From Ectobius pallidus (taxonomy: Eukaryota > Arthropoda > Insecta > Blattodea > Ectobiidae), in the NCBI GenBank assembly GCA_964059195.1, contig CAXKWD010000011.1, forward strand, positions 13,362,451 to 13,426,450: 64,000 nt of DNA. Direction: 5' to 3'. Each line of letters begins with the position of its first letter. Within the stretch, counting starts at the first letter, position 1. The translations under genes were made by a program, and so were the position numbers. Of this stretch, positions 23,597 through 34,659 are shown in pieces. The notes under the pieces were generated by a model, which did no database searches, was not told where the DNA came from, and saw nothing but the letters and a program-made list of their open reading frames with translations.

Positions 23597-24234
23597 TAGG
23601 GATGGGTCCTCGATACTTTCGATACCTCGATACTCTCGATACTTTCATGGTATCAGCATCGAGCGATACTTCATAAAACTCGCTCGGTTCTTCGATACTC
23701 TGGTACTTCTTCAATTTAAGGAAATGCGGTATCTCTTTCTGCTTTTAGTAGTCTACTAAATATAGTAAATACTTCTATTTCTCTTTGAAATGGAGAAAAC
23801 CACTCCGTGACTTTTGTCTAGTCATAAATAAATACTTTCCTACTTTTAAAATCCAAAGAGAAGAGATTCTTAATTGTTTCGTTTCCTGTCAAACGTTTCA
23901 ATAACAACCAACAAGCAAGGTGACTGTCCAAACCCCATTGTAATTTGTGAACAAAAACTTGTAAGTGGACTGTTTCAAAAACTAATTTTAGTTTTAATGT
24001 AGAGTTTAAAAATAATCATAGGCTACTGGTGATATTAAATTTTGTTTCATTAAATATGCTCACTTAATTAATTTAGTTGCCATTACACAATTCTCCCAAC
24101 TTTTAATTTTTAATGTATCTATTTATTGAAACTGGAAATGTTGACGGTATCAAGTATCGAAGTATCGAGTATCGAGGGAAAAATCATGTATCGGTATCGA
24201 GTATCGAGTAAAATCTGGTATCGACCCATCCCTA
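23597..24234. mobile_element. hAT-type MITE, 8-bp duplication ATATAATT
   Basis: Starts TAGGGATGGGTCCTCGATAC and ends GTATCGACCCATCCCTA. The flanks 23589-23596 and 24235-24242 are both ATATAATT, a perfect 8-bp target duplication as hAT elements make. Subterminal regions on both sides are packed with TATCGA words (GTATCGAGTATCGA and variants). The 638-bp interior has no transposase. The element at 51101-51538 is a second copy lacking about 200 bp of interior. Confidence 0.95.
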
Positions 24235-24561
24235 ATATAATTATTTAATAATATACGTGCAAATTGATACTTTTATAAGCTGAACAAAATGTAGACCAAT
24301 ATGTGTAATTTTGTGGTTGCATTATTGTTATCGTACTAACAATTTTATTATTGTTTACGGGGACATGTAGGCCTACATTAGCCTAAGACTATAAAATCGA
24401 AGATTATTTGAAAGTGACTTCAGCGAAGGCATATTTTTAGGGTGAGAAAAATACATAATTATAAGTGTCTGTTATATTGAACATCTAAATCCCAGATAAT
24501 GTACACACATAGGCCTAATATACTTTAACACGTTAGACAGAAATAGATGAAGCGTATAAAC

Positions 24562-24832
24562 CAGCGTTTCTCAACCTTTTTGAACCAGAGGACCTCTAAA
24601 ATGTCTAAAAAATATTACGGACCCCTAATTTTACATCCAATTTTTAAAGAAGGTCTATATTCTTAATATTTGGGGTATTAATTATTATAGGTATTATGGG
24701 GTATTAATAATAGGTCATTATAACGAAATATGTGAACAAAATTTTACTTCTTTACTTTCCACTTGCTTTATGATATTTTTAAATTATGTCTGGACCACCA
24801 GTGGTCCGCGGACCATAGGTTGAGAAACGCTG
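24562..24832. mobile_element. 271-bp hAT (Charlie-like) MITE
   Basis: The left end CAGCGTTTCTCAACCT and the right end AGGTTGAGAAACGCTG are exact inverted repeats. Flanks GTATAAAC (24554-24561) and GTGTAAAC (24833-24840) match at 7 of 8 positions. The termini resemble those of the larger hAT element at 35161-36381 (CAGTGTTTCTCAACCT). No coding capacity. Confidence 0.92.
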
Positions 24833-24840
24833 GTGTAAAC

Positions 24841-26810
24841 TGAGATATTTTATTCAGTTCACGAATTTTAGACAAAAAAGGACAATTTATGCCCATATTC
24901 TTTACCTCTCTTCATAATTGACAATACTGAACAAATAGAATCTTGAGTGAAGTAAGAAAAGGTTGGAGTTTTAAGTGAATTTCACATTCAAATCTGTTGA
25001 AATAACGATTCACGTCAGGATATTTTGTACTCTGCGCAATAATGAAAACTTCATAAATCTGTAGTTTTGTCTTGCAGAATTTCTGTTTTCGTTTGATAGT
25101 TTACTCCTTTCCTTAATTTGTATACTAGAATGTTTCACTTGTTAAAGAAACCCGGCTGGTGGATTGATAATGTCAAAACCTGTAAGCTTACGGTCGAAGA
25201 GATGTGAACAGCTCCTCAGTTGCAAATTTTATTGTGCGATTCCCTCATTCCAAGAATCCATACCCAAATGCGGAACTCGATGATAACAGTCTTAAGGGGA
25301 ATGAGTGCAGAGCTTTATGCAGATAGCTAGTCAGTAACTGCCAACTGTAAAACTGAATGTGACCATAGCATTTCCAGTCACCCATTCCTCAGTGACCTCC
25401 ATCTTACATAGTCAGGGTTAGAGAAATTCAGATATGGAATAAAGTCGGCTAGAGTTGCAATGACTCTTTTGTATCTTAATGTAAAACAGTTCAAGCAGAT
25501 AATGTCTTAATAGATAGAGCTTCAGGTTCTAAATCCGTTGCGCTACAATCCCTTGTGGTAGAGGGTCTACCATCAGTCAACTGCGTCATCTACTCACCAC
25601 TACACCACGAAGGCGAAATGTTAAATTTTGATAATGGGTAGATTTCATGTCCACTAGTGTTGGAGTTATGTTTATAATAGTTTGAATGTATCCACTTATA
25701 TCACCAGGTTATATCGTAGCATTTCATACTAATATGCTCGGGTAATAGGTAGGCTATATATAGGTATAGGTATATGGGTAATAGCCAATCAGAAGAGCTG
25801 GAACTGTCACGACGTTTAATATTTGACAGTTTGAAGGGCTTGGGCTTACTACACGATATGAACTGATGGGTTAGATTTATTTGTGTAATTTATCTTTTTT
25901 TATTCAGTTATTATTTTTCTGTTCGGTGTAGGCGTTGTTAACATTGTGATGCCTAAAGATTTCATTTAAAACCTGTTTCTCATAAGAAAGTCTAAAAATT
26001 TGATTGTACAACAGATCTTATGCCATGTCTCTAGTTCCGAATAAAACAAACTAGTTTACTGTACGTTACAGACGTGGTGTATCCTCAAATATACCATAAA
26101 ATTAAGTTTACCGTATACATATCAGCCTATTTATATTAACTGTATTAACAATAAAAAATAAAATATTATTTAAAATTGGAGGATGAGATAGTTTCTTCTT
26201 GGGTAATTTATGCGTGTACTGTGCAGTTAATTGAACTTGTAACTTGTAAATAACTACAGTAGTAGTAATCCTTTTTGTGATCTATATGCGCTGTTCTCGG
26301 TAAGGATTGTGCTGTATTGGATATGCACTTCGGTGTTGAAAACCTTTCTCAACAAACCTAACGTGCTGTGATGTAAGCAAGTGTATAAGGTGGACGTATT
26401 CAATGTCATTTAACCTCTACACTGAGATATTAAAATATTCTAATTCAGACACTTTTCATTAGAGAGAGTCCCGGTATTTGCAACTAGAAGATACATGTAA
26501 TTACGAATAATATTTTTTGTAATATTACTTTTTCTTATATTATGTTTTGTGTTTAGCTACTAGTTTACAAATTATTAGGCTTACAGTAGATACATTCTTT
26601 TATCCGGATAAATTAATTTTCACGTCTTTCCATTGCCGAATTAGGCCTAAATGTCTTGATTTCTTTTGGAAAGAACCAACTATGTTCCCTAACTGTTAGG
26701 TAACATTTTAATTAAGCCTACTGTTTGCCATCATTTCACCATTTTTATTATAATTAGCACCCAACTATCTGCTAACGACTTTTCTGTCTTGAGTGTATTT
26801 TATGTAAAAA
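24841..26810. other. unassigned; repeat D fragment at 25546-25605
   Basis: AT-rich. The only recognised piece is CTACAATCCCT...GGTCTACCATCAGTCAACTG...CGTCATCTAC at 25546-25605, a diverged relative of 7055-7140. TAGGCCTA at 26642. Confidence 0.4.

Positions 26811-26865
<55 letters not shown>
26811..26865. repeat. (ATT)n microsatellite
   Basis: About 18 perfect ATT units. Confidence 0.95.
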
Positions 26866-27958
26866 GTTGTTATTAGTGTTATGTGCACTTAAAACTGTTC
26901 AAACTGTCCCATTAAATCCTGTTTTTTTATCATTATATCCTTTCTTTAATTTACTTGGTAGACAGTGCAATGTTATCCATTCTATCATACAATCTCTACT
27001 GAAAATATGCTTATTTAAAGCTTTATATAAAATATAACTGCTACATCCTTGCGACTTTTGTATTCTATTGTGTAAATTAAATGCTACATTTGTGGGTATA
27101 TCATAAAGATACACAGGTCAGAGGATTACAAAATTGCTACTTGGGAATGTATGAACCCGAAAAGCAGGAACTTCCGTAGAACATACACAAGCTTCAGGAA
27201 ATGTGATCATTCCGCCATTTCCAATCGTCTTTCAGGGAAGCACTGTCGGAGGGGAAAGCGCTATAAATAAAGCTTCGGGCACACTGTGTCCACATGTCCT
27301 TTTACTGGGCCATTCAACAGCTCTTAACTTAGCCAATTTTCCGTCCTTCTTGTGTGTGTGTGTGTGTGGAACAAATCCCTCGGCTCGGGTCGATTTGCAG
27401 GGACACCCAGCATGCATTACAATCATGTATGAGACCCATCCCTCATATCTGTGTAGAAAAGAACACGGCATATGATCAAGTATGTGCTCTTTTACGAAAC
27501 GCTTGTACGTTAAATCTTTAACTCCTATACTTTATATAATATTCCAACAGTCAGAAACAGTTCAAAATATGTACGAGGGACATGGCCGTCCAGAAGGGGG
27601 GCAGGGTAGGGCCGCTGCCCCTCCCTGGAAATTTTGTTTACAGATAAACCTCTAAATTAAATGACTATAAGCAACTAATGTGAAGTGAGGTTTAAGTCTC
27701 CAAATACTGTTGTATGTTCGCATTTTTTGGATGAAAACAAGCTGTAACAGCTGACCAAATATGAGTATGAAGGATTAATTACTTCCCCTAAACTTGAAAC
27801 CATTTATACCCAAACATTTTATTATAATGAAGCTAGGCAAGAAATGTCGCATTTTATATTTTATATGAACTGTACCTGTGAAATTGTAAGGTGTAGAAAA
27901 AGTCATGTGAGTGTATCCATAGTCATATGTCCAGCTAGAGTAAATGAAGGATGTTGAT

Positions 27959-27960
<2 letters not shown>
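26866..27960. other. unassigned; (TG)n at 27351-27368
   Basis: Minus frame 26899-27114 and overlapping frames at 27203-27475 show no known motif. The latter surround a short TG run and are probably chance. Confidence 0.3.

Positions 27961-28003
<43 letters not shown>
27961..28003. repeat. (ATA)n microsatellite
   Basis: About 14 ATA units. Confidence 0.95.
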
Positions 28004-28005
<2 letters not shown>

Positions 28006-28162
28006 TATAATGTGAATAGTAATAATAATAAAAGCAATAATAGTATGATTGATGAAGATAATAATAATAATATTAATAAAGTGATTGCAGTAGCATAGTG
28101 ATGGTGATGGCAGTAATTTGTTCATTAGTCCCCCTTGACAAAATTTCTGCGGACGCCCATGA

Positions 28163-28432
28163 CGAGGGATAATCAAATGTAAATAGCAATTAATTTTTTC
28201 CCGCTATTTACTGTAGGAGGAATGTTAGCGTGTACATTATTTTTCTACACAGTCCCCTTCCAGTTCAATGGACTTACGCCATCGGATATGAAATGCTTCG
28301 ATACCGCGTGAGAAAAATGATTTTCGTTGACGCTGTAGTCACTCGTGCACCGCCGATTGGACGTCTTCAACAGACTTGAACTTCTCCCCTCCAAGGTGAT
28401 CCTTTAATAGACCAAAAACCATAGTAATTAAA
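28163..28432 (-). pseudogene. mariner transposase C-terminal fragment with terminal repeat
   Basis: The minus frame reads FGLLKDHLGGEKFKSVEDVQ, SAVHE, a TGA stop, then LQRQRKSFFSRGIEAF and ...RWRKSIELEGDCVEK before TAA (28237-28239). It is the same subfamily as 6134-6330. The 3' end of the element is probably at CGAGGGATAATCAAATG (28163). Upstream catalytic residues are missing, so it is a dead 5'-deleted copy. Confidence 0.85.
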
Positions 28433-30199
28433 ATATCTGTTCTAAAAGTTGTAGGAGCTTAAGGAGGAAAATATAGTGTGGTGCACGGAATCTTTCCGAT
28501 AAAATGCGCAGTGCGCAAGAGAACTCATAACCTCCGCCTCTCCCACTCCATCTCTTTTTTTTCGCGTTGGTGGATAGTCAGCTGAGGCTAATTCTCTATT
28601 TAACGTTTGTCTTATTCTCCCCATCTCACTCATTCACTCCTGATCCTGAAACCCTTCCTGTGTTCATAGGTTAACGTTTGAATGACTGATTTTGACAACC
28701 AAACCAATACGAGCCGAACTCATCCAGAGGTCGGAGTGGACATTCTTTGTGACGCTCGACTTCCAAACACTCAAAAGAAAAGGTTTCCATACTCCATCCC
28801 CTTTCGCTGTTCACTAAGGCCTGAACGTTGTTCATATGCTAATGCATAAGGTCGGACTTGCATTCAAACATATAAGACATTAGCTCACCCAGGGCTGGTG
28901 TGGAACACGCGTAATGGCATTTAATGCCAACATTAAGTAAAGGTAAACAGTAGAAGAAATTAGAAGAATTGCAAAGTTTTCATGCATTCAAGTGTACATC
29001 ATTAAAGGGAAATTCATTTTAAGTCATTTTTGTAGAATATACTTTGATTTTTAATTTGGTGAAACATAATAATTAATGAACCGAATGTACAATATTTTCT
29101 GAGTTATGATCATAAACAATCATGGACATCATCTTTATATCTCGAAGTCTGTGGCTCTTTTTCCTTAGCTTATAACTGCAAAACGTTTATAGTACAACTC
29201 AAAAACTATTTAAGTTATTATAAATGAATTTCGCGTTCTTGTGTAGTGTGAGAAATGTACATGATAAATTTTCAACACGTATTTTGTTAATTACTTTTCT
29301 CTTAAATAAGTTATTTCAAATTTTCATTAACTCCTACAAGAAAACTTATTTTTAAAGACACTGGCCTAGGATTCAAGTTCTTCATGAATATTGTAGATAA
29401 GGATATTAGCATATTATTCTCTGCAAGGTTACTAAGAAAGGAAGATTTATTAAATTATACAAGTAATGAAATCCTTATGGTGTTACAATACCATACATCA
29501 TTCCATAGTTTTTCATGTTCTTGAACACATTAAATTTCTTTAATTGTACACACGTCTAAGGAGGATACTGCCCCTAAAGTAAATGATGTTACTGTGAAAG
29601 TTATATTTATACGTACATTTTTTAATTTCCCTAGTGAAAGTTTGTTAAATTGTTTATAGAGGTTAAAATAATTATTATAAAATATGTTTTATCTTCATAC
29701 AATCAATTTGAATAAGTGCACCAAGTCATAAGAATGAAATAGGTGTCTGGATCCCGTCCTCCCAACTATTGAGTTTCGAGGGCTGAAGAAGTTCCATAAA
29801 AAGCTATTGCTGAACATCGCATCTCTGCCACGTGGATGTTTCACCACCGTACCTTCTTAATTAAGGATCGCCCTAAGGCTTTTATATGCTGAGTGCATTT
29901 CCTAATAACCAATGAACTTTTACTTCAGTAAGCCATTGGTTAGCAAGGGATACTAAGAACTTAACACGGGACTGGAAGACTAAAGTTAACACACATTCTC
30001 GCCCAAAGTATAAATTTATTTTATATTTTCATATCAGAGTCGTATTCTTATTGAATGAAGCCTGTAGCGAGTTTACATGAAGAGCTCAAATGCAAGACAA
30101 GTTAAATCCATTTTTAAATTAACCGATTTCTTGGAGTGATAAATATTTCACATTAGCCGTGTGTAGGCTAAGCTGGAAAGGTAGTCAGACTGAAAAATT
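28433..30199. other. unassigned, AT-rich
   Basis: A small hairpin AACCAATG...CATTGGTT lies at 29908-29942. A minus frame at 28442-28633 has no family features. Nothing else recognised. Confidence 0.35.
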
Positions 30200-30263
30200 C
30201 AGTGCCGTAACTGAGATCCACAGATTTTCGGTTCTCCGTGGCGCTGCTCTACCAATGGAGCTA
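30200..30263 (-). repeat. tRNA-like fragment next to a MITE
   Basis: On the minus strand TAGCTCCATTGGTAGAGCAG is a very good tRNA A-box/D-arm. The sequence downstream (CGCCACGGAGAACCGAAAAT, CTGTGGATCTCAG) has no proper B box. The MITE at 30264 is inserted right at its 5' end. It is a tRNA fossil or SINE head, not a functional tRNA. Confidence 0.5.
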
Positions 30264-30606
30264 GAGCAGGATTACTCCCACAACGTCTCTGGCCTTGAAG
30301 ACTAACCCAGCCAGCGAGCTTCTCGTTACGTCTCGTTACCAAGATGCGCGGATTCGCTGCGCGTAAGATCAGTGAGCTACTGCTAAGCAGAGAGTAAAGA
30401 TCATGCTGCATGTTGCCAGCGGTAGAAAATACAGTAATAGTTGAGTGGAGGGATAATGCCGCAGCGACAGAGACAGACAACACTTGGAGTGGGATAGCCA
30501 ATCAGGGTGCAGCTACCTCCCCTAGCCAGGAACTCTACGAGCGGTGAGACTCGCTTCTAAGGTATATACGTAAAAACCCAGAAACTTTGTGGAGGTAATC
30601 CTACTC
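30264..30606. mobile_element. 343-bp MITE with TA duplication, copy 1
   Basis: Ends GAGCAGGATTACTCCCACAA and, reversed, GAGTAGGATTACCTCCACAA. Flanked by TA at 30262-30263 and 30607-30608. The internal sequence (CAGCGAGCTTCTCGTTACGT, GGGATAATGCCGCAGCGACA) matches the copy at 34257-34599 in inverse orientation. TA duplication suggests a Tc1/mariner-type mobiliser. No open frame of its own. Confidence 0.9.
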
Positions 30607-30910
30607 TACCTTGGCAACATGCCGGTATTATACAACATTAAATTATTCTCCCTAACCTAACAAGAATAGAAAACCAAGGTAGTCGTTCTTTTTCTTTTAT
30701 AACGTATTTATCTTAAACTTAAAGTTATGATACACATTTTTTGTTTGCCTTTTTTATAGTTTAAGTGGCAGTTTTCTTAAATTTGTACAGAAATATTTAA
30801 TAAGTATATAACATTCTTCCAATTAAAGGTGCTCTGTGACAAAGCAGAAATGTAGCCGAGATCTCCTATATGTATGTTTGTGAATGAAGAATACAATATC
30901 CTATTCTGTT
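30607..30910. other. unassigned, AT-rich
   Basis: Nothing recognised. Confidence 0.3.
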
Positions 30911-31060
30911 CTATTCTATTCAATTCAATTCAATTCAATTCAATTCAATTCAATTCAATTCTATTCTATTCTATTCTATTCTATTCTATTCTATTCTATT
31001 CTATTCTATTCTATTCTATTCTATTCTATTCTATTCTATTCTATTCTATTCTATTCTATT
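30911..31060. repeat. compound pentanucleotide repeat
   Basis: Two CTATT units, then eight CAATT units (30921-30960), then twenty CTATT units (30961-31060), all perfect. The change is a single clean block switch. Frames of 92 and 97 codons across it are artefacts. Confidence 0.98.
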
Positions 31061-31356
31061 CTGTTCGTTCATTCTATTCTATTGTTCTGCATTCTATTGT
31101 TCGTTCATCAGCATCCCGCGGGAGGCAATGGCAAATCTCCGCAGAGCCTTGAAGGAGTCGTGGTCATCATTCCATGACTTCGTTCCGGGTCTGGAACTGC
31201 CTTTAATCATAACACTCATAATCACCATCATTATATCGTACTTCTAGTTAAATTCCATCATCTGTGTATTATTACTTCTTAAAGGAGTGCTGACAGATGC
31301 CTACTCGGAATTCAATTCTCCCTCTCTGGATATAAAGAACAGGTAAAACAATATAC

Positions 31357-31660
31357 GCCCACCGCTGTGGTATAGGGGATTCGTTTGCTCTCCTCAGGCA
31401 GCGGGCCCGAGTTCGATTTCTGTTCGGACAGGTTTCCTAGGTTGAGTTTATTCTTGGGTTTTCCTCACCTGTGAGACGAATGTTAGGAAAGTTTTGGTCA
31501 TTGTGCTCCCCGGATATAATCTGGACGTCATGTGTGTAAAAGTATGTAGGCCTATGTGATCCATAGGAACTCCCATCACCCGACAGGTTGCGGTCCTGTG
31601 AAGTCCGGGCGGCATGAGCCGCGTAGATGTCCCTACAACGGAGGAGGTGGGAGGGGAAAG
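31357..31660 (+). repeat. SINE family B with recognisable head
   Basis: The best-preserved head of this family: CCCACCGCTGTGGTATAGGG (A-box-like) and GGGCCCGAGTTCGATTTCTG (B-box-like). The body follows (CCTCACCTGTGAGACGAATG, CTCCCCGGATATAATCTGG, CGACAGGTTGCGGTCCTGTG). It lacks the central part with the GT run seen at 20826-21255. Confidence 0.88.
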
Positions 31661-32570
31661 AGAAAGCGGGATAAAAATACGTGTATTTGACTAGCATTTA
31701 ATTCCTGATACATTTTTTCTTTATGAAATATTAACTGAAATCATTTGTTTTAATTGCTCCGATCTAGTACTTATAAGGAGATGCCACTAGTACTTACATA
31801 TTTCTCAACTAACTTATTTATGGTGGTTACGGCTGAATGATTGATGACTTTACACTGTAGTCTTGGAAGCTAGGTGAATGTTTCACACCAGGATTTTATA
31901 CTTTATTACCGTTGTATGAATGATCGCGTCCACTAGGATTAATTTCACTGAGTGTTGAATACAAATGGGACATGGGAAATGTTTACAGCTTTGTTGTCGG
32001 GATACCTGAGGGAGTTCAGAGATTACATAAACACACATATGCTAAAAACCCTAATACATATCCAGAAAGCATGGGAATTTGCTAAACCTCTTTTGTTATA
32101 TTTATGGAGTGAGAATTATATGCAAATATTTTTACTCACGATACATTTAAAATATTTGCGAAGCACATCAATGGCAGAGACGCGGTTTATTTCAAATGTC
32201 AGCAGCCGAAATCCATTTCATCTCTGTGAGAGACTTCTTCAATCGGAGTTATGACAGCAGCTTAAATTAACTTTAGCTTAGCTAAATAGCAGTCGCACCA
32301 TCATCAGTTGCAGTAGCTTAACTTACTGACAGCAACCTTGTTTAGTAGCATCTTACCTAACCAGTACTTTAACTTAGCAGCAATATATCTTAGTTCAGAA
32401 AATTTAAAGAAAAATTCATAGAAATCTGACATTTTAAGAAAGTTTCATCATTTCAGTAAAATTAGACTAGATATTTAAGTTTCTTCTGCTATAGTTGATA
32501 AAAACAAGTTTTAGAATGTTCTGATATCGATCACCTGTATGCATTGTATGCGAATAATGTTATTGTTTTC
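31661..32570. other. unassigned sequence
   Basis: A 100-codon plus frame at 31952-32254 has no family features. AT-rich otherwise. A CTGAT branch-point-like word at 32521-32525 precedes the splice-site candidate. Confidence 0.3.
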
Positions 32571-32588
32571 TCTTTCTTTCAGGTAAGT
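32561..32588 (+). promoter_or_regulatory. candidate recursive splice site (ratchet point)
   Basis: TATTGTTTTCTCTTTCTTTC is followed immediately by AG|GTAAGT (AG at 32581-32582, GTAAGT at 32583-32588). A strong polypyrimidine tract and acceptor thus abut a perfect donor with no exon between them. This is the structure of recursive splice sites known from long Drosophila introns. A CTGAT branch-like word lies about 57 nt upstream. A plus-strand host transcript with a long intron is implied if the site is used. Confidence 0.5.
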
Positions 32589-32627
32589 TATCTCAACTAT
32601 GTCTCATACGGATTTCTACAGCATGGA
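32583..32627 (+). other. possible 45-nt cassette or recursive-splicing exon
   Basis: Forty-five nucleotides after the acceptor a second donor-like word, GGA|GTAAGT (GTAAGT from 32628), appears. The interval is 15 codons, open in its first frame (VSYLNYVSYGFLQHG) and closed in at least one other. It could be the RS-exon used to define a recursive site, or a conventional microexon. No coding family is recognisable in so short a segment. Confidence 0.3.
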
Positions 32628-32628
32628 G

Positions 32629-33439
32629 TAAGTACAAGACAAGCTGCCGTGATACGTGATTTGTTAGAACTGAGGTTTTACCAAAACTATGACTTGTTAG
32701 GAACACTAACAACACATTTAAATATTGTCCATAAAAAAAATATCATGAATTTTAGTGGCACTTGCTAACATTCCTAGCATCGAGGCTTAATATTTGGAAC
32801 TTTATACGTTGGCTTGTCTCAGACTATTCAGAAAATATCGTTATTTATCAATATTGATGAATAAAAACCAGTTGTAGGTAATTTATTCGGCCCACTTCTT
32901 AAGATTTGATTGGATTAGGTTTTGTTACCCCTGATCACCTGAGCTATTACGTTGCGTGCATAGCACAGCTGCCTGCCTCACTCCACCAGAAATTTCATCC
33001 TTATAATGAATTGATTTTTCATTAGAAAATTGTTCCGGGAAGCATGAAGGTTATTTGCCACAAGTTCTGGTAGAGGAATCGTGATTCTGATTGGTTACAT
33101 ATCAGGGTGAGGGAGAGGGAGATTGGAGGTACGAGTGTATAATTATATCATTGTTCTGAACCTTACCTCAGGGTTTATGAACATTACCCTCTCAGCTCTA
33201 AGGGCAACGTTCACAGTATAGAGTGATTAAATCTTATTTATTTCAAAGTAATTGAATTATGATAATAATAGTCAAAATCACATATTTTAATAATTTAGTA
33301 GAAAATACTTTATGACTGTATGTCTCTTCAAGGTTTAGCTTTTTTTTTCCTTTCTTCCAAAGAATGGTTACAAATCTTATAAAATCGCTTAGGAACTTGG
33401 TAGGGAAACATGTTCTTTGTATAGTTACTTCAAGTTTGG
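32629..33439. other. unassigned sequence
   Basis: The frame through the candidate exon continues open to 32768 without recognisable motifs. The rest is AT-rich. Confidence 0.3.
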
Positions 33440-33645
33440 CAATTGTCAGAAGTACGTATGTCCCTAGCACGGATAACCTCAACACTGAAGAATCTTCGTT
33501 GGTGTGGAAGCGGTGTCCTCCAAGATCTTGGATTTGTTCGGGAAATGAGTGTGCATCCATGTTTGGATTGATATTTCTGGATTCTCGTAACGAATCCAAG
33601 TTTCATTCCTTGTCACGATGGCTTTCAAAAACTCGGCCCCCATGC
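33440..33645 (-). pseudogene. mariner transposase fragment (catalytic region), deleted
   Basis: The minus strand reads GAEFLKAIVTRNETWIRYEN, then PEISIQTWMHTHFP. The mariner block is normally ...IVTGDETW...PE...., and here the catalytic DET aspartate is replaced by asparagine. It then jumps, with a frameshift, to LGGHRFHTNED, which belongs near the C-terminus, so the middle of the gene is deleted. It overlaps head-on with a plus-strand C-terminal fragment of a related copy. Confidence 0.75.
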
Positions 33646-33959
33646 CGAGTGAATTTCATCTTTTTCGGCAGCTGAAGAAAGATCAGGGAGGACAGCGCTT
33701 CCACACCAACGAAGAACTTCAAAGCACTTCAAAATGCCGTGAAGTTCTTTCTCAGTACGCTGGCGGCAAACTTCTATGAGGAGGGTATTGGGAAGTTGGT
33801 ACCACGCTAAGACAAATGTCTCAATCGGAGGGGTGACTATGCAGAGAAGTACCGTAGGTGGAAGGTATATCTAAATGATCCAAATAAAACGGTTTTGATT
33901 TTCACTGTAGTTTTTATTTGGCGACCGATAGGACCTTGAATAAAAAAATAGCCCTCGTA
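33640..33959 (+). pseudogene. mariner transposase C-terminal fragment with terminal end
   Basis: Frame 1 reads MPSEFHLFRQLKKDQGGQRF and HTNEELQ. After a frameshift LAANFYEEGIGKLVPR, a stop, then DKCLNRRGDYAEK follow. These are the SDF/EFHLF...GGQRF and FY..GI.KLV.R.DKCLN..GDY.EK blocks of mariner. The element ends at ATAGCCCTCG|TA (33959). Together with 33440-33645 it makes a broken inverted pair that shares the GG-RFHTNEE segment. Confidence 0.8.
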
Positions 33960-34256
33960 TTCAAAAGTTAGAGGCTTTGATATAATGATGTATGTGGGCT
34001 GCAAAGATTACAAAATATGCAGGCTGCTTTCTCTGGGTGCAGTAATTTCGAGTTTTCACCCTGATTTCATGAACGGCAAATTAAATTTGCTACTAATGTG
34101 AAACATGCCGAGTCTTTTCATCGTGTCTTATTACTAGGTAAAACATTTTTCCTTCGAAAATTATTAACACATTTTTCTTTTAACAAGAAAAAGAAAGGGC
34201 TTAATTATTTTGAACACATTATGTTTTTGTTGTTATTATTATTATTATTATTATTA

Positions 34257-34599
34257 GAGTAGGATTACTTCCACAAAGTCTCTGGGTTTTTACGTATATA
34301 CCTTAGGAGCGAGTCTCACCGTTCCTAGAGTTCCAGCCTAGGGGAGGTAGCTGCACCCTGATTGGCTCAGCTCTCCTATCCCACTCCACGTGTTGTCTGT
34401 CTCTCTCGCTGCCGCATTATCCCTCCACTCAACTATTATAGTATTTTCTACGACTGGCGACATCTTCACTCTGTGCTCAACAGTAGCTCACTGATCTTAC
34501 GCGCAGCGAATCCGCGCAAGCTGGTAACGAGACGTAACGAGAAGCTCGCTGGCTGGGTTAGTTTTCAAGGCCAGAGACTTTATGGAAGTAATCCTACTC
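34257..34599. mobile_element. 343-bp MITE with TA duplication, copy 2, inside (TTA)n
   Basis: Ends GAGTAGGATTACTTCCACAA and, reversed, GAGTAGGATTACTTCCATAA (about 30-bp TIR, one mismatch inside). It is flanked by TA and by TTA repeats on both sides (34235-34256 and 34601-34659), so it landed within a microsatellite. Same length as the copy at 30264-30606, opposite orientation. The 102-codon plus frame through it (34362-34670) is spurious. Confidence 0.92.

Positions 34600-34600
<1 letters not shown>

Positions 34601-34659
<59 letters not shown>
34601..34659. repeat. (ATT)n microsatellite
   Basis: About 19 units. With the short TTA run at 34235-34256 it forms the tract split by the MITE. Confidence 0.95.

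Noticed and set aside
26899..27114. 71-codon minus frame next to (ATT)n as another LINE 3' end
   Set aside because: No NTR or LP..I....L..FK blocks; similarity to the 8945-9330 tail could not be shown.
30874..31177. 92- and 97-codon frames
   Set aside because: Entirely the CAATT/CTATT array.
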